DNA from: Mesorhizobium sp. LNHC252B00
Lineage (GTDB): Bacteria; Pseudomonadota; Alphaproteobacteria; Rhizobiales; Rhizobiaceae
Assembly (NCBI RefSeq): GCF_000502955.1
Contig: NZ_AYWO01000008.1
Span: 1 to 44,721, forward strand
DNA: 44,721 nt
Direction: 5' to 3'
Below, piece after piece: positions 15,761 through 24,784 of the stretch. The position numbers and the translations under genes were made by a program. Under the pieces are notes generated by a model, which ran no database searches, had not been told where the DNA came from, and saw only the letters and a list, made by a program, of their open reading frames with translations. Positions within the stretch are counted from its first letter, which is position 1; every line of letters begins with the position of its first letter.

Positions 15761-16897
15761 ATGAAGCGAGATGTTGCGGGGATCATTCTGGTCGGCGGCC
15801 GTTCGAGACGGATGGGCGGTGGCGACAAGACCCTGTTGCCGCTTGGCAGCGGCCGCGTGCTCGACCAGGTCATCTCGCGCTTTGGCCCGCAGATCGGGCC
15901 TCTCGCGCTTAGCGCCAACGGCGATCCGGCGCGGTTCTCGCGCTTTGGACTGCCGGTGCTTGCCGACACGGTGACCGGCTTTGCCGGGCCGCTTGCCGGA
16001 ATCCTGACCGGCCTCGAATGGACCGCGGCCAACACGGCTTGCAAGGCGATCGTCACCGCTGCCGGCGACACGCCCTTCCTGCCGCTGGATCTCGTCGAGC
16101 GACTGGCCGTCGCCACCGATCAAAGTCCAGCTTCGATTGCCGTCGCTTGCTCGGGCGGCAAGCGGCACCCGACCTTCGCGCTCTGGCCGACGGATTGTCG
16201 CGTCGCCCTGCGGCACTTTCTGGTCGATGAAGATATCAGGCGGGTTTCGGCTTTCATCGACCGGCACGGCTTCGTCGAGGTGGAATTCCCGCTTATTCAA
16301 TCGGCGGGCCACCCGGTCGACCCTTTCTTCAACATCAACCAGCCTGATGATCTTGTCGCTGCCGAAGGTCTGTTGCAGCATGAAATCATGAGCAGACGCG
16401 TCTTCGGCATCACCGGTTGGAAAAACTCCGGCAAGACTACATTGACCGAAAAGCTGGTCACCGAACTCGTTCGGCGCGGCTGGAAAGTATCGACGGTGAA
16501 ACACGCTCACCACGATTTCGACATCGACAAGCCGGGTGCCGACAGCTACCGTCATAGGCAGGCGGGCGCCACGGAAGTCGCGATCGTGTCGGGAACCCGC
16601 TGGGCCCTGATGCACGAACTGCGCGGTGAGGATGAGCCGACTTTGGAGGTGATTCTATCACGGCTCGCGCCTTGCGACCTGGTGCTGGTCGAGGGCTACA
16701 AGCGCGAGGCCCACCGCAAGATCGAAGCCCGCCGGCTGGATGCGAAAGACCGCACGCCGCTTTCGGCAAGTGATCCCAACATCGTCGCCGTCGCCGCCGA
16801 TTTTGCGGCTGAAGGCGGTCCCCTGCCGGTGTTCGATCTCGACGATGCAAAGTCGATAGCCGACTTCATCGAGCGCACCACTGGGCTCGTTGCTTGA
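15761..16897 (+). CDS. fused MobA-MobB (guanylyltransferase and adaptor)
   Basis: A single 378-residue frame. Residues 1-209 are MobA, which adds GMP to molybdopterin: the nucleotide-binding motif IILVGGRSRRMGGGDKTLLP is at the N-terminus. Residues 210-378 are MobB, a GTP-binding adaptor: ITGWKNSGKTTLTEKLVTEL carries the P-loop, followed by DIDKPGADSYRHRQAGA. Usually these are separate, overlapping genes; here no stop separates them. A second initiation at ATG 16388 could still make free MobB. It provides the last step for bis-MGD cofactor. Confidence 0.92.
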   Translation: MKRDVAGIILVGGRSRRMGGGDKTLLPLGSGRVLDQVISRFGPQIGPLALSANGDPARFSRFGLPVLADTVTGFAGPLAGILTGLEWTAANTACKAIVTAAGDTPFLPLDLVERLAVATDQSPASIAVACSGGKRHPTFALWPTDCRVALRHFLVDEDIRRVSAFIDRHGFVEVEFPLIQSAGHPVDPFFNINQPDDLVAAEGLLQHEIMSRRVFGITGWKNSGKTTLTEKLVTELVRRGWKVSTVKHAHHDFDIDKPGADSYRHRQAGATEVAIVSGTRWALMHELRGEDEPTLEVILSRLAPCDLVLVEGYKREAHRKIEARRLDAKDRTPLSASDPNIVAVAADFAAEGGPLPVFDLDDAKSIADFIERTTGLVA

Positions 16898-17054
16898 GCG
16901 CTGACGCAGCGGCAGAATAGCCTTCCCCGTTTTTGCGGTTTTGCAGTTGCTTTTTTCTTGGAAAGAGTGGGAGTATCGCGCCAGCGGGCGGCCAAAAGCA
17001 CCGCCCCACAGAGCCGTTTGGAACGACGGCCGGGACCATAAAGAGAGGATTATC

Positions 17055-17840
17055 ATGCGTATTGCACTGCGTATCGCGCTCGCCGCTTCGGCCGCGCTGT
17101 TGACGCTCGGCGTAGCCCAGGCCCAGGAAAAGACCCTGAGGATCGGCACCGAAGGCGCCTACCCGCCATTCAACAACCTCACCGCCGATGGCCAGCTCGT
17201 CGGCTTCGACATCGACATCGCCAAGGCGCTTTGTGACGAGATGAAGGTCAAATGCACCTTCGTCGCCCAGGATTGGGACGGCATCATTCCCGCTCTTCAG
17301 GCCGGCAAATTCGACGCCATCGTCGCTTCGATGTCGATCACGCCGGAGCGGTTGGAGAAGGTCGACTTCTCGCACAAATACTACAACACGCCGTCGGCGC
17401 TCGCCGTGCCGAAGGACAGCACGCTGAAGGGCGTGACCAAGGAAGATCTCGCCGGCAAGACCATCGGCGTGGCCACCACCACCACGCACTTCAACTATGC
17501 CTCGAAGACCTACACCGACAGCACCGTCAAGGGCTATCCGAGCAGCCCCGAGGAGCAGGCAGATCTTGCCAATGGTCGTCTCGACGCAATCGAGGACGAT
17601 ATCGTCGTGCTGCAGCAGTGGCTGGATTCGCCCGATGGCGCATGCTGCAAGATCCTTGGCCAGCCGTCGCCGCAACCAGTCGAGATCTTCGGGCCAGGCG
17701 CCGGCATTGCCGTGCGCAAGGGCGAGACCGACCTGGTCAACAAGCTCAACACGGCCATCGACGCCATCCGCGCCAATGGAAAATACAAGGAAATCAACGA
17801 CAAGTACTTCAAGTTCGACGTCTACGGCGCCGAGTCCTGA
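17055..17840 (+). CDS. polar amino acid ABC transporter, binding protein
   Basis: A 261-residue periplasmic solute-binding protein of the lysine/arginine/ornithine/glutamine type. Signal peptide ends in VAQAQ. Typical motifs are LRIGTEGAYPPFNNLTADGQ, then GFDIDIAKALCDEMKVKC, DWDGIIPALQAGKFDAIVAS and MSITPERLEKVDFS. Ligand specificity within basic or polar amino acids is not resolved. AGAGAGGATTATC supplies the ribosome site. Two permease genes follow, separated by a hairpin. Confidence 0.94.
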   Translation: MRIALRIALAASAALLTLGVAQAQEKTLRIGTEGAYPPFNNLTADGQLVGFDIDIAKALCDEMKVKCTFVAQDWDGIIPALQAGKFDAIVASMSITPERLEKVDFSHKYYNTPSALAVPKDSTLKGVTKEDLAGKTIGVATTTTHFNYASKTYTDSTVKGYPSSPEEQADLANGRLDAIEDDIVVLQQWLDSPDGACCKILGQPSPQPVEIFGPGAGIAVRKGETDLVNKLNTAIDAIRANGKYKEINDKYFKFDVYGAES

Positions 17841-17852
17841 TAAACTAGGGTG

Positions 17853-17882
17853 AAGACGGCGGGGAACTTCTCCGCCGTCTTT
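17853..17882 (+). terminator. hairpin between binding-protein and permease genes
   Basis: AAGACGGCGG (17853-17862) pairs perfectly with CCGCCGTCTT (17872-17881), followed by a short T-rich tail. Such an element would allow partial termination or protect the 3' end of the upstream message, giving more binding protein than permease. Confidence 0.75.
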
Positions 17883-17920
17883 CTATTCGTTCGGGAACGC
17901 CGTGGAGATAAGACCTGTCG

Positions 17921-18640
17921 ATGCCAGCCCAGAGCATATGGACACTTCTCAGTTGGGGACCCGATGGCTGGCTTGACGATATCGCCTATGGCGCACTGAT
18001 CACCGTTGCGCTTGCCCTTGCCACGTTGCCAATCGGATTGACGATCGGCTTTTTCATTGCTCTTGCCAAGCAGTCCGAAGAATCATCGCTGCGCCTTGCC
18101 GCCAACATCTACACCACGGTCTTTCGCGGCCTGCCGGAACTGGTGACGCTTTTCCTGTTCTTCTTCGGCATGCCGATCCTGCTGCAGCATCTCGTCAGGT
18201 ATTTCCGGCCGGACGCCACCATCGACGTCAACAGCTTCGTCGCCGGCATGATCGTGCTCGCGCTGATCTTCTCGTCCTATGCCAGCGAGGTTTTCCTCTC
18301 GGCCTTCCGCGCCATACCGAAGGGCCAATATGAGGGCGGCTACGCCATCGGGCTTTCCAACTGGCTGACCATGCGCAAGGTGATCGTGCCGCAGTTGCTG
18401 CGCATCGCGTTTCCCGGACTGGAGAACTGCTGGCTAAGCCTGCTCAAGGACACGTCCCTGGTATCAGTCGTCGGCTTGGCCGAAACGCTGCGCAATGCCA
18501 GCATTGCCGCCCGCGTCACCAAACACGCGTTCCTGTTCTTCGGCGTGGCCTCCCTGGTGTTTCTTGGCCTCGCCGTCCTGTCGTCCTTCGCCACCGGCGC
18601 AATTCTGCGTTCGCTTGGCCGGTGGGAGGCGCAACGATGA
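17921..18640 (+). CDS. polar amino acid ABC transporter, permease 1
   Basis: A 239-residue HisQ/HisM-type inner-membrane permease with several hydrophobic segments. The EAA loop reads SAFRAIPKGQYEGGYAIGLS and precedes LTMRKVIVPQLLRIAFPGLE, the site that docks the ATPase. Its stop overlaps the start of the next permease (ATGA). Confidence 0.93.
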   Translation: MPAQSIWTLLSWGPDGWLDDIAYGALITVALALATLPIGLTIGFFIALAKQSEESSLRLAANIYTTVFRGLPELVTLFLFFFGMPILLQHLVRYFRPDATIDVNSFVAGMIVLALIFSSYASEVFLSAFRAIPKGQYEGGYAIGLSNWLTMRKVIVPQLLRIAFPGLENCWLSLLKDTSLVSVVGLAETLRNASIAARVTKHAFLFFGVASLVFLGLAVLSSFATGAILRSLGRWEAQR

Positions 18641-19458
18641 GCGCCACAGCCACCATGGTTGAACGGCCGCCGCCCCAGGCGCGGGGTTGGCCGCGCAGGC
18701 GTATCGCCGGTTATGCGCTGGTCTGCCTGTGGATCCTATTCGGCGCTGGCATCGTCAGCTATCTGGTCATTGCCTGGAATGCCGATTTCTTCGCCAAATA
18801 TGCGCCTGCCTATTTGCGAGGGCTTGGGGTTACGCTCGCGCTGGTTTCCATATCGATGGTGCTCGGCGCGATGCTTTCGGTGCCTGTCGCTTATGGGCGC
18901 ATGTCCAGCAATCGGATACTGTCCGGCCTCGCCTATTGCTATGTCTATTTCTTCCGTGGCACGCCGCTGCTGGTTCAGACCTATCTAGTCTATTATGGAT
19001 TAGGCTCGTTCAGGGTCGAACTCCAGTCGGTTGGCCTCTGGGATTTTTTCAAGGACGCGTTCAATTGCGGCGTCTTTGCCTTTTCGCTCAACACCGCCGC
19101 CTACCAGGCCGAGATTCTACGCGGCGCCATCGAGAGCGTGCCTCGTGGGCAATGGGAAGGGGCAGCATCGCTCGGCCTGCACAAACTGCAGACATTGCGC
19201 AAGATCATCCTGCCCCAAGCCTTGATCGTCGCTTTGCGGCCCTATGGCAATGAACTGATCCTGATGGTCAAGGCGTCTGCCATCGTCGCCATCATCACGG
19301 TCTATGATCTGATGGGCAATGCAAAGCTCGCCTTCGCCAATTCGTTCGACATTCAGGCCTATATCTGGGTCGCTCTCGTCTATCTGGTGATGGTCGAGAT
19401 CTTGCGCCATGGCGTTGAATGGATCGAGCGCCGGATCACCGTTCACCTGAAACGCTGA
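18637..19458 (+). CDS. polar amino acid ABC transporter, permease 2
   Basis: A 273-residue partner permease. It carries the EAA loop GAIESVPRGQWEGAASLGLH followed by LRKIILPQALIVALRPYGNE. A charged N-terminal extension of about 25 residues precedes the first membrane segment. The ATG at 18637 overlaps the upstream stop and has GGAGG before it. No ATPase gene follows; the complex must borrow one encoded elsewhere or outside the window. Confidence 0.93.
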   Translation: MSATATMVERPPPQARGWPRRRIAGYALVCLWILFGAGIVSYLVIAWNADFFAKYAPAYLRGLGVTLALVSISMVLGAMLSVPVAYGRMSSNRILSGLAYCYVYFFRGTPLLVQTYLVYYGLGSFRVELQSVGLWDFFKDAFNCGVFAFSLNTAAYQAEILRGAIESVPRGQWEGAASLGLHKLQTLRKIILPQALIVALRPYGNELILMVKASAIVAIITVYDLMGNAKLAFANSFDIQAYIWVALVYLVMVEILRHGVEWIERRITVHLKR

Positions 19459-19570
19459 CCATTTTCAAATTGGCTGCACCAGTCGATCTGGTCACACGCG
19501 TCTTGACGAATTGGGCGCAGGGCCTAGAGCTTTCGCAGCAAATTCCGTTTCCATTCTGAAGGGCAGGCTC

Positions 19571-20440
19571 ATGGCATCCGTTGCATTTCTCGGTCTTGGC
19601 GTGATGGGCTATCCAATGGCCGGGCACCTGAGGAACAAGGGTGGCCACGACGTCACCGTCTACAACCGCACCAAGGCCAAGGCCGAGCAATGGGTTGGCC
19701 AGCATGGCGGCAGCCTTGCGGCGACGCCGGCGCAGGCCGCCGAGGGCAAGGATTTTGTCTTTTCCTGCGTCGGAAACGACGACGATTTGCGTTCGGTGAC
19801 GACGGGCGCGAACGGAGCCTTCCAGACGATGAAGAAGGGTTCGGTCTTCATCGACAACACCACTGCCTCGGCCGAGGTCGCACGCGAGCTGGCGGCGGCA
19901 GCGCAAGCGCGCGGTTTTTCGTTCCTCGATGCGCCGGTCTCCGGTGGCCAGGCCGGCGCCGAGAATGGCCTCCTGACCGTCATGGTCGGCGGTGAGCAGG
20001 ACGCTTTCGACAGGGCCAGGCCCGTCATAGATGCCTTTGCCCGCATGGTTGGCTTGATGGGGTCGGCCGGTGCTGGTCAGCTCACCAAGATGATCAACCA
20101 GATCGCCATTGCCGGCCTTGTGCAGGGCCTGGCCGAAGGCATCCATTTCGGCAAGAAGGCCGGGCTCGACATCGAGAAGGTGATCGAGGTCATCTCCAAG
20201 GGCGCGGCCGGTTCCTGGCAGATGGAGAACCGCCATAAGACGATGAATGCCGGCAAGTATGATTTCGGCTTCGCCGTCGATTGGATGCGCAAGGACCTTG
20301 GCATTTGCCTGGCGGAAGCCGACCGCAACGGTGCCAAATTGCCGGTGACCGCGCTTGTCGATCAGTTCTACAAGGATGTGCAGGCAATGGGCGGCAAGCG
20401 CTGGGATACGTCCTCGCTGCTGGCGCGGCTGGAAAAATAG
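19571..20440 (+). CDS. 3-hydroxyisobutyrate dehydrogenase-family enzyme
   Basis: A 289-residue beta-hydroxyacid dehydrogenase using NAD(P). The N-terminal Rossmann motif is FLGLGVMGYPMAG; the substrate loop is DAPVSGGQAGAENGLLTVMV; the catalytic lysine lies in GQLTKMINQIAI. Substrate could be 3-hydroxyisobutyrate, tartronate semialdehyde or succinic semialdehyde (GLYR-type). The ATG at 19571 matches the family start; an upstream GTG or ATG in frame would add 20 unlikely residues. The next gene follows in nine bases and may be co-transcribed. Confidence 0.92.
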   Translation: MASVAFLGLGVMGYPMAGHLRNKGGHDVTVYNRTKAKAEQWVGQHGGSLAATPAQAAEGKDFVFSCVGNDDDLRSVTTGANGAFQTMKKGSVFIDNTTASAEVARELAAAAQARGFSFLDAPVSGGQAGAENGLLTVMVGGEQDAFDRARPVIDAFARMVGLMGSAGAGQLTKMINQIAIAGLVQGLAEGIHFGKKAGLDIEKVIEVISKGAAGSWQMENRHKTMNAGKYDFGFAVDWMRKDLGICLAEADRNGAKLPVTALVDQFYKDVQAMGGKRWDTSSLLARLEK

Positions 20441-20449
20441 GTTTCTGCG

Positions 20450-21151
20450 ATGGCGGAACTCTCGCCTCAATCCGGTGCCGCGGAAATTGTCGCCCATCTG
20501 CGCGCCATTGGCTCGGAGGAGAACCGCCTCGGCATGTTGCGCTACGGCATCAGGATCGACCGCGCCCTTGGCATCACGCATGGCGTGCAGCGGCAGATCG
20601 CCAGGAAGATCAAACGCAACCACGAGCGCGCCTTCGAGCTGTGGGAGACGGGTATCGTGGAGGCGCAGTTCATCGCTTCCGTCACGGCTGATCCGAAACG
20701 GTTTTCTGCTGGAGATGCAAGAAGATGGGCGGCCAGTTTCGACTCATGGGACATCGTCGATGGCGTCTCGGATCTCTTTGTCGATACGGACGCCTGGAAA
20801 GAACTGATCGGCGAGTTCGCGGCCGACGAACGGGAATTCGTTCGGCGCACGGCCTTTGCGATGATGGCATGGTCTGCCGTTCACCGGAAGAAAGAACCGG
20901 AGACAAGCTTCCTCGCCTTCCTGCCGATCATCGAAGCGCATGCCACCGACAGCCGCAATTTCGTGAAGAAAGCCGTGAACTGGGCGCTTCGATCGATCGG
21001 CAAACGATCGATGGCTATGCACGGCGCCGCGCTTGCCGTCGCCGAACGACTGGCGCAGTCGACCGATAGGACCGCGCGCTGGATCGGCAAGGACGCTGTC
21101 AACGAACTTTCCAATGCCAAGACGCTCGAGCGGATCGCCAAGAAAGGCTGA
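20450..21151 (+). CDS. AlkD-like DNA alkylation repair protein
   Basis: A 233-residue all-helical protein of the HEAT-like AlkC/AlkD family. Typical pieces are EENRLGMLRYGIRIDRALGI, WETGIVEAQFIASV, FDSWDIVDGVSDLFVD and FVKKAVNWALRSIGKRS, the last being a conserved DNA-facing helix of AlkD. It would excise alkylated bases such as 3- or 7-methylpurines. It follows the dehydrogenase gene closely, but no functional tie is evident. Confidence 0.88.
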   Translation: MAELSPQSGAAEIVAHLRAIGSEENRLGMLRYGIRIDRALGITHGVQRQIARKIKRNHERAFELWETGIVEAQFIASVTADPKRFSAGDARRWAASFDSWDIVDGVSDLFVDTDAWKELIGEFAADEREFVRRTAFAMMAWSAVHRKKEPETSFLAFLPIIEAHATDSRNFVKKAVNWALRSIGKRSMAMHGAALAVAERLAQSTDRTARWIGKDAVNELSNAKTLERIAKKG

Positions 21152-21210
21152 CGCGTGACGCGATCGACTCGCGCCGACGGTGCATCTATGGATGAGCATA
21201 TGGCAGCGCA

Positions 21211-22566
21211 CTATTGACGCAGGTCCCGAAGGCCGAGCTCTTTCCAAATCCATTCAAAACTATAGGTGGCCATCGGATTGACAGGATCTGGTTGTTTGGC
21301 TGTCTGGTTTTCGAGATACTTCAGCCAATCGGCGACCTTTCGGCGGCCGGCCGGGGTTTTGGCGGCCTGACGCGGTGTTTTGTTCCCCAACATTGCGACG
21401 GGCTGATCAAGAGTTTCCAGATAATGCCGATCCAAGAACTCGTGAACACCCTGTTCGGCGATTTCTGGTGGCGAACTCGATGACGGCGTATCGACATGCT
21501 TGCCAGATCGTTCGGCCAACATCTGCTCGACAGTGCGGATTTCAGTGAGGGGGGTCCGCGCTAGATCGCCGAGGGCCTGGCGAACCAAGGCCGTCCCTCT
21601 TGCAGCTCGCTCTGCGGAATTGGTGGACAGATGGAGGAAGGGCCCCTTCAGTTCAGCATTGCCCAGCACACACGAACCGCTATCCGACGTGGTGTCGATT
21701 GTAGGTGCCTTCGCCGCTTTTGGCTTGTCTCTACCTTGTGGTGTCTCTTCCACCCAGTTCCAGAATTTCGCGTTTTCCTGTGACATGCCCCGAATAGTGT
21801 TCAATCGGGAAGCAATCTCTTCCGGCGCCACGCCCGATGCCAAGGGAAAGCGGACATCATGGAATACGATGTCGTCGCCGTCGCTATTTCGCAACGTCGG
21901 CCTCTCCATCATCCTATTGAGGGTATCAAACAACCATGACAGCGTGAACATGGATGCCGCCGCCTGCAGCTCTTCATTCCTCAACGCGGGCAGCTTCTTT
22001 GCATTTCTTTTCCCGAACGCGCCGCGCAGTCCGTCGAACAATGCTTCCGTAGCCTGCGGCGTGAACGGCAAGAGACCGCCCGCAAGGACGTTTTTGCCCA
22101 TGACAGGCACGACCCGTGCAGCGATCTTATCCCACTGTTTCAACATCTTCGTGGCGGTGCCCTCGCTAACGCTGATAGGTTCACCTCCGCGGATAAGGTC
22201 ACGCGCCGCAAGAGATTGTCCAGGCACGACGTTGCTTACTTCATACAGGCTCATGACGGAGGTCCGTAACGCCATCATATAAGCCTTGGATTGCGCATTT
22301 TCCTTCCAGCCTCGACGCTTGACATAGTCATCGACGATGTTGCCGGGTTCACCCTCGAAGTCCAGGCTCAGAAAGTCCTCGAAGGCGCAGCCCCAAACGG
22401 TCATTGCCCAAACCTCGCCGAGGATTTCGGTGAGGTCTTCGAAATCCATGTCGTAGGCTTCGAGAACTGGGCCGAAATGGTCGTCGAGCACCTCTTCGAA
22501 ACATTCGCGCCATTGCTCACGGGTAAGGAATTTCATCAGCCCCTTGAGATCATCGCTGGCTGGCAT
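21211..22566 (-). CDS. 451-residue protein with MbcA/ParS-like C-terminus
   Basis: No named family fits the whole protein. The C-terminal about 65 residues (PVAMLGNKTPRQAAKTPAGR, then KYLENQ and YSFEWIWKELGL) resemble the toxin-binding-type segment also found at the end of large SEC-C-containing proteins. The middle (FPLASGVAPEEIASRLNTIR; KGPFLHLSTNSAERAARGTA) is soluble and probably enzymatic or nucleic-acid-binding, but no catalytic motif stands out. The N-terminus is acidic and helical. GGAGAAG precedes the ATG at 22566; the longer frame to 22665 has no site. Composition looks less G/C-biased than neighbours, and it stands alone in a 1.7-kb interval, so it may be acquired. Confidence 0.7.
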   Translation of the reverse strand: MPASDDLKGLMKFLTREQWRECFEEVLDDHFGPVLEAYDMDFEDLTEILGEVWAMTVWGCAFEDFLSLDFEGEPGNIVDDYVKRRGWKENAQSKAYMMALRTSVMSLYEVSNVVPGQSLAARDLIRGGEPISVSEGTATKMLKQWDKIAARVVPVMGKNVLAGGLLPFTPQATEALFDGLRGAFGKRNAKKLPALRNEELQAAASMFTLSWLFDTLNRMMERPTLRNSDGDDIVFHDVRFPLASGVAPEEIASRLNTIRGMSQENAKFWNWVEETPQGRDKPKAAKAPTIDTTSDSGSCVLGNAELKGPFLHLSTNSAERAARGTALVRQALGDLARTPLTEIRTVEQMLAERSGKHVDTPSSSSPPEIAEQGVHEFLDRHYLETLDQPVAMLGNKTPRQAAKTPAGRRKVADWLKYLENQTAKQPDPVNPMATYSFEWIWKELGLRDLRQ

Positions 22567-22877
22567 GGTACTTCTCCATGTTCTGGCGAGGTCGGTGGAC
22601 ACGGACGCGCACGGTTCGCATCCTATGGCCGATCTATTTTCTGCTCCGCAGTCGCGACCGGGCAAGCCATTTTCGGCTCTTTCCCAAGCAATTTATTCGT
22701 GTCCCGTTTCCCGCGAGGTCGCTGGCAAGGCCCCGATAGCGCTACCCCACAAAGGCGATCGAATTGCGAGCGAGAATGTGGATTGATGGCGCAGCGCGAT
22801 CCGGGATCTGCAAAAATGCGCTCGAATCACGACGGTTTGACTCGATGCGGGCAGCAGCTTGGCGAAGAATGGAGTCC
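22567..22877. other. divergent intergenic region, no gene seen
   Basis: Shared upstream region of two divergent genes. I see no conserved palindrome or RNA structure. Confidence 0.5.
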
Positions 22878-23444
22878 ATGAACAATCGCCTCAAATCAGT
22901 TGCGGTCCTGGCTGCGGCATTTGCTGTTTCCATCGGCGATGCCTCGGCGGAGACCGCGCACATATTCTGGAAGGATCTGCGCCCTGCTGCGCAAGCGGCC
23001 GCTGAAAACGTCGGGTTGCCGATGATCGCGGCAAAATTGCCGGACCACGGCGAGACGCTATCCCTCGATCTGCAGGACAAAAGCATTCAGTTGGCCGGCT
23101 ATGCATTGCCCGTCGATCGCGACGGCGACCTTGTCTATCAGTTCCTGCTGGTGCCGTGGGCTGGCGCATGCAGCCACATGCCGACGCCACCGCCCAACCA
23201 GATCGTACTGGTCACACCTGCTCACCCCTACAAGATGTCGGAAGCTTATCAGCCGGTCGCTGTCACCGGTGCGCTGAAGCCGGAGATGGAGAAGAGCCAG
23301 CTGTTCATTCTCGACGGCGTCAGCGTCATCCAGTCGGGCTACAGCGTCCGCAAGGCAGAGGTCGCCGCTGCCGACAGCGTGCCGGACACAGTCACGCTGC
23401 CAGTAAATTCTCCCTGGAGTTTCCTCAACAAAAAGAAAGACTAA
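22878..23444 (+). CDS. secreted DUF3299-family protein
   Basis: A 188-residue protein with signal peptide (LKSVAVLAAAFAVSIGDASA). The mature part has IQLAGYALPVDRDGDLVYQF, then LVPWAGACSHMPTPPPNQIV, the conserved core of DUF3299 with one cysteine and one histidine. Members are lipocalin-like or thioredoxin-context periplasmic proteins of unclear role. GGAG lies just before the ATG at 22878; the longer frame upstream has no site. Confidence 0.82.
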   Translation: MNNRLKSVAVLAAAFAVSIGDASAETAHIFWKDLRPAAQAAAENVGLPMIAAKLPDHGETLSLDLQDKSIQLAGYALPVDRDGDLVYQFLLVPWAGACSHMPTPPPNQIVLVTPAHPYKMSEAYQPVAVTGALKPEMEKSQLFILDGVSVIQSGYSVRKAEVAAADSVPDTVTLPVNSPWSFLNKKKD

Positions 23445-23470
23445 GCGGGAAAACCTTGCGCAAGGTCAGC

Positions 23471-23962
23471 TCAGGCAGCGTTGGCGCCCGACTCCTTGTC
23501 CAGCACCATGTAGTCAAGCGGGATTTCCGTGGTGTACTTGATCTGCTCCATGGCGAAGGACGACGACACGTCGCGAATCTCGATCTTGGCGATCAGCCGT
23601 TTGTAGAACGCGTCATAGGCAGCGATGTCCGGAACCACGACGCGCAAGAGATAATCGACGTCGCCGCTCATCCGGTAGAACTCGACCACTTCGGGAAACT
23701 CCTGGATGACTTCCGAGAAGCGCCTCAGCCACTCATGGCTATGCGAATTGGTGCGGATCGACACGAAGACGGTGACGCGCACATTGATCTTTTCATGGTC
23801 GAGAATGGCGACGCGCCGCTTGATGACGCCCTCTTCCTCGAGCTTCTGGATGCGCCGCCAGCAAGGCGTCGTCGACAGCCCGACTTTCTTGGCGACATCG
23901 GCGACCGCGAGTGTCGCGTCCTCCTGCAACAGGCGGAGAATTTTTCTATCGAGGCGATCCAT
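23471..23962 (-). CDS. Lrp/AsnC-family regulator
   Basis: A 163-residue regulator with an N-terminal helix-turn-helix (LDRKILRLLQEDATLAVADV, then GLSTTPCWRRIQKLEEEGVI) and a C-terminal RAM ligand-binding domain (FYRMSGDVDYLLRVVVPDIA). Family members sense amino acids and assemble as octamers. The target is not evident; the closest upstream genes are not obviously amino-acid related, though the polar amino acid transporter lies five kilobases away. Confidence 0.93.
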   Translation of the reverse strand: MDRLDRKILRLLQEDATLAVADVAKKVGLSTTPCWRRIQKLEEEGVIKRRVAILDHEKINVRVTVFVSIRTNSHSHEWLRRFSEVIQEFPEVVEFYRMSGDVDYLLRVVVPDIAAYDAFYKRLIAKIEIRDVSSSFAMEQIKYTTEIPLDYMVLDKESGANAA

Positions 23963-24033
23963 TGCGTGCTCCCTGGTGCGTGTCGCCCAAAGTGGTAGCG
24001 GTTTGGGATAGCGACATGCGTAAACAAAAACTC

Positions 24034-24069
24034 AAAGCGCGTCGCGTGCCCTCCGGCGCGACGCGCTTT
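24034..24069 (-). terminator. intrinsic terminator of the minus-strand GST-UDG pair
   Basis: A perfect 13-base inverted repeat (24034-24046 with 24057-24069) around a ten-base loop. On the minus strand it is followed by a T-rich run (GAGTTTTTGTTT), so it would terminate transcripts from the glycosylase gene that ends at 24165. Confidence 0.8.
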
Positions 24070-24164
24070 GGGAATAGTTTGGCTATACTCCCCCTTATTT
24101 CGACCTTTCACAAGAAAGAAATTCTGCCGATCGGGCAAAAAGCGAGTGATTTCTTGCTGAAAGG

Positions 24165-24782
24165 TCAACCAAGGCGATAGCGGATTTCCGACCGCAGGAA
24201 AGGCAGCAAATCCATTTCAAACCAGGGATTCCTCTTGAGCCAGCCGGTGTTTCGCCACGACGGATGGGGCAGCGGCAGCACTTTCGGGCCGACGGAATTC
24301 TCCCAGAGCGCGCGCCAGTCCATCACTGTTTGCGTCAATGAGGGCCGGCGCTCGGCACTCATGTGCCAGGACTGTGCATAGATGCCGATCGTCAGCACCA
24401 GGTCGATCCGTGGCATCAGAGCCATCAAGGGCGTGCGCCAGGCCGGTGCGCATTCACGCCGTGGCGGCAGGTCTCCGCCCTTGGCATCCTGGCCGGGAAA
24501 GCAGAAGCCCATCGGCACGATGGCGAACTTTTCGATGTCGTAGAATTCATCGCTTGTCACGCCCAGCCAGCTGCGCAGGCGGTCGCCGGAAGCATCGGTG
24601 AACGGCATGCCCGACAGATGCACCTTGGTCCCCGGCGCCTGGCTGGCGATCAGGATGCGGGCGCTGGACGAGGGTCGCAGCACCGGACGCGGTTCGTGCG
24701 GCAACGGCTTGCCGACAGGGTTTTCCGCGCAGATGCGGCAGGCGCGAATCTTGGCAGTGAGGCTGTCGAGTTCGACAGTCAT
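24165..24782 (-). CDS. uracil-DNA glycosylase-family protein
   Basis: A 205-residue protein. The N-terminal CRIC motif and later cysteines (FCFPG; RRECAPAW) match the four-cysteine iron-sulfur arrangement of family 4/5-type glycosylases. Active-site phrases are ASQAPGTKVHLSGMPFTDAS and LPLPHPSWRN, the latter with the conserved histidine. The uracil-excision specificity is inferred only. The ATG at 24782 is two bases past the stop of the upstream GST gene, so the two genes form an operon. Confidence 0.88.
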   Translation of the reverse strand: MTVELDSLTAKIRACRICAENPVGKPLPHEPRPVLRPSSSARILIASQAPGTKVHLSGMPFTDASGDRLRSWLGVTSDEFYDIEKFAIVPMGFCFPGQDAKGGDLPPRRECAPAWRTPLMALMPRIDLVLTIGIYAQSWHMSAERRPSLTQTVMDWRALWENSVGPKVLPLPHPSWRNTGWLKRNPWFEMDLLPFLRSEIRYRLG

Positions 24783-24784
24783 TT

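Noticed and set aside
14666..16897. One 743-residue ORF spanning the EamA gene and the mob genes
   Set aside because: The first 365 codons are an out-of-frame shadow of the transporter gene, with arginine-rich, family-free composition. The real coding part begins at 15761.
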